From: Prosapia bicincta
Taxonomy: Eukaryota > Arthropoda > Insecta > Hemiptera > Cercopidae
DNA length: 64,000 bases
Direction of reading: 5' to 3'
Assembly: GCA_036971475.1 (NCBI GenBank)
Contig: JBAIZL010000002.1
Span: forward strand, 230,229,643 to 230,293,642
Under the pieces are notes generated by a model. That model did not search any database. It was not told where the DNA came from and saw only the letters and a program-made list of their open reading frames with translations. The translations under genes and the position numbers were made by a program. Shown one piece after another: positions 59,846 through 64,000 of the stretch (within the stretch, counting starts at the first letter, position 1; the number at the start of each line of letters is the position of its first letter).

Positions 59846-61345
59846 ATGAATCCGTGTTCAGTGCTCAAAATGAATCCCAGCAAACGAGTAAGCATGCTAC
59901 TTTAACTGTAGCAGAAAAGTGGGTTATCATTCAAAGACATCTGTGTGGTGATTCGCCGACAGTTATAAGTAACTCGTATAGGGCGGTTCAAGCAACAGTT
60001 TGTGATAATTTAAAAAAATAGAGACAAAAATTGAGCAGTTTATGAAAACGAACGTGAGAACAGAAGAACTTTGATACGAGAAGAAAATCCAAAAGCAGAG
60101 GAAGATATTTTCACTTGGTTTCACCAAAAAAGAGAACGTTACGCTTCTATGACGACATTATTAAACAAAAGGCTCGGTACAAGAAACCTATAAATCGAAG
60201 GGATGCAAGATTTTCAAGCTAATGTCAGAAAACTTGATAATTAAAAAAAAAATTCGTTATCAATTATCTTAAAATAACTGTCGAGTCAAGATAGCTGTAT
60301 TCACTAAACAATTTGAAACCCAAATTTAAGATACGGGTCTTACACATGATCATATTTATAACACAGATCAGACAGGCTCATTTGGTGACAGTTACAGGCC
60401 GGGTCATATGTTACATGCTAGGAAACTAGTCCACCCGGGATGAAAAAAAGCGCCTAGCTCTAATGCCACGCACGAACTCATTGGGTAGCTACAAACTCAA
60501 ACTGTTAGTAGTTGGATAAATGAAAACTTCTCGTGCTTTTAAAAACATAAGGCAGAAAACGTTGCCAGTTCTTTACACCGCACAAAGCCATGCTAGGTAT
60601 ACCGAGAGGGTTTTCTACTTCGATATTTAAAAAATGTGTCCCATAGGTTAAACGGTATTCGGAACCAAACCGAATACCGTTTCCTATACCGAACACCACT
60701 AAAAGCTCTACTTTTGCTGGAACCTGCATCTGATCATGTGCTAGTTGACGCGGATGATCTGAAAATTAAAACTATAGCCATATCGAAATCGTTTTTCCTA
60801 CTTACACGATCGCTCTAATCCAAATTTTGGATAAGAAAATCATCAATACTATGAACGCGACTTCCAGTGGACTTTATAAGCAGTCCTGAAAAGTATATTT
60901 CTACTATGTAAAAGCTATTTAACAATATGGCATTATTAATGCTGCATATGCATAGGTCCTATTGTAAAATATTGATGCCCTGGAATAACGTCTGGCCAAA
61001 ATACCTGCTTTTACTCACCTATTGCAATATCCTCTAAATTACACCAAAGATAACGCAACTAAATTAGGATGATTTCTTAGAATCATTCTCAATGATTTGC
61101 TGGTTGCAAAGCTAATGAGTAACAAAAGAATCAGGCATGTTAAATAAAGATCTTATAAAATGTTTGCTTGAGGCAGATTTGGAAGCAAGTCCTACAGATG
61201 AAGAAAAGTTCGACGAAGTAACCGACACTGATACAGGCAGTGTCATGTGAGGCTGGAGTTGCGGGCGCCAAACGTTATCACTGACGAGACTGTGTTAGCT
61301 ACAGCCACGCTGCTACGTTGGGCCGTTGAAAGAAATATTACCTTT
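59846..61345 (+). mobile_element. Tigger/pogo-like DNA transposon, long but decayed
   Basis: The block retains the order of a full Tigger transposase from DNA-binding N-terminus to acidic C-terminus. It ends about 470 bp before the 172-bp satellite. Inverted terminal repeats were not identified with confidence. Confidence 0.68.
59846..61345 (+). pseudogene. Tigger-like transposase, many stops and shifts
   Basis: Pieces N to C: LTVAEKWVIIQRHLCGDSPT then VISNSYRAVQATVCDNLKK (CENP-B-type HTH); ENPKAEEDIFTWFHQKRER (second HTH); HIYNTDQTGSF (usual form 'YN.DETG', first catalytic Asp, 60.36 kb); NENFSCF; PLKALLLLEPASDH (usual 'LLLDNAPSH', second catalytic Asp replaced by Glu); acidic SPTDEEKFDEVTDTDTGS; and LLRWAVERNITF at the end. 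The third catalytic region was not found. At least ten stops or frame changes: non-functional. Confidence 0.68.
60650..60682. repeat. Perfect 13-bp hairpin
   Basis: AAACGGTATTCGG and CCGAATACCGTTT are exact reverse complements around AACCAAA. With one bulge the pairing extends to ATAGG/CCTAT. It lies in the Tigger relic. Confidence 0.85.
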
Positions 61346-61811
61346 TATTAAATAATGTCACTACCAAATAATGGGTATATTTAGCGATATATCCTTTTAA
61401 CATTGGAGTGTTCGCGTGAAACTTTTGGAACACGAGTAGCCTACTAGCGTGGACGACTATTGTAGTCCATTTTGTGTTTTTTTTTTCTACGGAAGTTGAG
61501 TAGCTAATAACTTTATATTATGATTAATGGTTCTTAAAGAAGTATAAAACATGTTTATATAGAAAATACCAATTTGTTTTATAAAGAATTAATACTAACA
61601 TTTTTAATTCAAAATATAAACACTTATTTGTAGTTATATGCATGTTTTAAAATAAAGTTAAAATTATCTGTTATGAGATATAAATCATTCATTTTATATT
61701 ATAAATATCATAAAAAACATAAAAACATATGAAAAAAAACATTACAATGATATTGAATTTATATATACAACCAAAAACATAGGAACATTAGTTGTCACGG
61801 AAATACTCGCG
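61346..61811. other. AT-rich spacer before the satellite
   Basis: It contains ACTATTGTAGTCCA at 61456-61469, the inverse of TGGACTACAATAGT from the satellite monomer (61812-61825). No gene. Confidence 0.55.
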
Positions 61812-64000
61812 TGGACTACAATAGTAGGCCAGGGTAATATACAAATTTGTAAATAATCAATACGCTAACGTTGGTTAATACCATTCCACTAAGTGGGATC
61901 TAGTGATGGGAGGAAAAGGTAAAGAAAGCCTCAAGTTTGTGCAATGTTTGCCAACCTACTGAAACCTAAAAACCCAACACCCCTGGACTAAAATAGTAGG
62001 CCAGGGTAATATACAAATTTGTAAATAATCAATACGCTAACGTTGGTTAATACCATTCCACTAAGTGGGATCTAGTGATGGGAGGAAAAGGTAAAGAAAG
62101 CCTCAAGTTTGTGCAATGTTTGCCAACCTACTGAACCCTAAAAACCCAACACCCCTGGACTACAATAGTAGGCCAGGGTAATACACAAATTTGTAAATAA
62201 TCAATACGCTAACGTTGGTTAATACCATTCCACTAAGTGGGATCTAGTGATGGGAGGAAAAGGTAAAGAAAGCCTCAAGTTTGTGCAATGTTTGCCAACC
62301 TACGGAAACCTAAAAACCCAACACCCCTGGACTACAATAGTAGGCCAGGGTAATATTAAAATTTGTAAATAATCAATACGCTAACGTTGGTTAATACCAT
62401 TCCACTAAGTGGGATCTAGTGATGTGAGGAAAAGGTAAAGAAAGCCTCAAGTTTGCGCAATGTTTGCCAACCTACTGAAACCTAAAAACCCAACACCCCT
62501 GGACTACAATAGTAGGCCAGGGTAATACACAAATTTGTAAATAATCAATACGCTAACGTTGGTTAATACCACTCCACTAAGTGGGATCTAGTGATGTGAG
62601 GAAAAGGTAAAGAAAGCCTCAAGTTTGTGCAATGTTTGCCAACCTACTGAAACCTAAAAACCCAACACCCCTGGACTACAATAGTAGGCCAGGGTAATAT
62701 TAAAATTTGTAAATAATCAATACGCTAACGTTGGTTAATACCATTCCACTAAGTGGGACCTAGTGATGGGAGGAAAAGGTAAAGAAAGCCTCAAGTTTGT
62801 GCAATGTTTGCCAACCTATGGAAACCTAAAAACACAACACCCCTGGACTACAATAGTAGGCCAGGGTAATACACAAATTTGTAAATAATCAATACGCTAA
62901 CGTTGGTGAATACCACTCCACTAAGTGGGATCTAGTGATGGGAGGAAAAGGTAAAGAAAGCCTCAAGTTTGTGCAATGTTTGCCAACCTACTGAAGCCTA
63001 AAAACCCAACACCCCTGAACTACAATAGTAGGCCAGGGTAATATTAAAATTTGTAAATAATCAATACGCTAACGTTGGTGAATACCATTCCACTAAGTGG
63101 GATCTAGTGATGGGAGGAAAAGGTAAAGAAAGCCTGAAGTTTGTGCAATGTTTGCCAACCTACTGAAACCTAAAAACCCAACACCCCTGAACTACAATAG
63201 TAGGCCAGGGTAATATACAAATTTGTAAATAATCAATACGCTAACGTTGGTGAATACCATTCCACTAAGTGGGATCTAGTGATGGGAGGAAAAGGTAAAG
63301 AAAGCCTCAAGTTTGTGCAATGTTTGCCAATCCACTGAAACCTAAAAACCCAACACCCCTGGACTACAATAGTAGGCCAGGGTAATATACAAATTTGTAA
63401 ATAATCAATACGCTAACGTTGGTGAATACCATTCCACTAAGTGGGATCTAGTGATGGGAGGAAAAGGTAAAGAAAGCCTCAAGTTTGTGCAATGTTTGCC
63501 AACCTACTGAACCCTAAAAACCCAACACCCCTGGACTACAATAGTAGGCCAGGGTAATACACAAATTTGTAAATAATCAATACGCTAACGTTGGTTAATA
63601 CCATTCCACTAAGTGGGATCTAGTGATGGGAGGAAAAGGTAAAGAAAGCCTCAAGTTTGTGCAATGTTTGCCAACCTACGGAAACCTAAAAACCCAACAC
63701 CCCTGGACTACAATAGTAGGCCAGGGTAATATTAAAATTTGTAAATAATCAATACGCTAACGTTGGTTAATACCATTCCACTAAGTGGGATCTAGTGATG
63801 TGAGGAAAAGGTAAAGAAAGCCTCAAGTTTGCGCAATGTTTGCCAACCTACTGAAACCTAAAAACCCAACACCCCTGGACTACAATAGTAGGCCAGGGTA
63901 ATACACAAATTTGTAAATAATCAATACGCTAACGTTGGTTAATACCACTCCACTAAGTGGGATCTAGTGATGTGAGGAAAAGGTAAAGAAAGCCTCAAGT
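61812..64000. repeat. 172-bp satellite array, about 12.7 copies, running off the window
   Basis: The marker TAGTAGGCC recurs at exact 172-bp steps, with its CC at 61829, 62001, 62173, 62345, 62517, 62689, 62861, 63033, 63205, 63377, 63549, 63721 and 63893. Monomers are about 95-99% identical by eye. Each includes the short palindromes ACAAATTTGT and TCCACTAAGTGGGA. Variants are not random: the sequence from about 62120 to 62624 recurs unchanged at about 63496-64000, an eight-monomer higher-order period of 1,376 bp. No ORF spans the monomer. Confidence 0.97.

Noticed and set aside
61812..64000. CRISPR-like regular repeats
   Set aside because: Whole 172-bp monomers are conserved with no unique spacers, and the DNA is eukaryotic satellite.
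61812..64000. Relationship to primate alpha satellite because of monomer length
   Set aside because: Only the length (172 against 171 bp) is similar; no sequence resemblance, and the genome is arthropod-like.

Overview
The window looks like arthropod nuclear DNA, most likely insect. It is very AT-rich and has long (TA)n and (CA)n/(GT)n microsatellites, tandem satellites, degraded Tigger/pogo and Penelope-like elements, and a short AACCTAACCTAACC run typical of arthropod genomes. The short palindrome TAGGCCTA and its decayed forms recur throughout. There are no operons, rRNA genes, tRNA genes or CRISPR arrays, and no complete protein-coding host gene. The species cannot be named from this sequence alone.

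Possible host coding material is limited to short exon-like pieces on the + strand. These are a terminal-exon candidate near 4.6 kb, a 55-base internal-exon candidate at 13.7 kb flanked by AG and GT, and a terminal-exon candidate at 39.3 kb with a damaged tandem copy just before it at 39.0 kb. None of the products was recognised. Several GC-richer islets (about 6.7, 8.1, 11.1, 14.5, 19.2, 26.8, 32.1, 40.2, 49.8, 54.9 and 59.0 kb) resemble conserved noncoding DNA, but this cannot be proven from one genome.

Most recognisable content is mobile DNA. There are five Penelope-like (PLE) relics: 21.1-23.3 kb (RT plus GIY-YIG, nearly full length but broken), 25.4-26.4 kb (GIY-YIG inside perfect 233-bp inverted arms), 41.5-42.0 kb, 42.9-43.8 kb, and 57.2-58.3 kb (inverted pair). 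Three Tigger/pogo relics lie at 12.1-12.7, 23.6-25.1 and 59.8-61.3 kb. A 1.18-kb element with piggyBac-like ends is at 50.7-51.9 kb. Palindromic fold-back units lie at 19.6 and 49.4 kb, and a 187-bp inverted-repeat unit at 29.8 kb. tRNA-derived SINE-like heads are at 9.6, 16.9 and 20.8 kb.

Two satellites show higher-order structure. At 35.6-38.5 kb, 223-bp and 198-bp variants alternate as a 421-bp dimer. From 61.8 kb to the window end there is a 172-bp monomer array in which more than 500 bases recur unchanged 1,376 bp (eight monomers) apart.

The strongest unexpected signal is a set of about a dozen short motifs in or beside the PLE relics and fold-back units. They share a minimal hammerhead-ribozyme design: stem I, a CTGANGA-like core, a spacer base, stem II, GAAA, a loopless self-complementary stem III, T then A or C, and stem I closure. 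Stem sequences differ between loci while pairing is kept. Minimal hammerheads in PLE terminal repeats are known from published work on this retroelement class. The copies here, and their placement in inverted arms so that both strands carry one, were read directly from this sequence.
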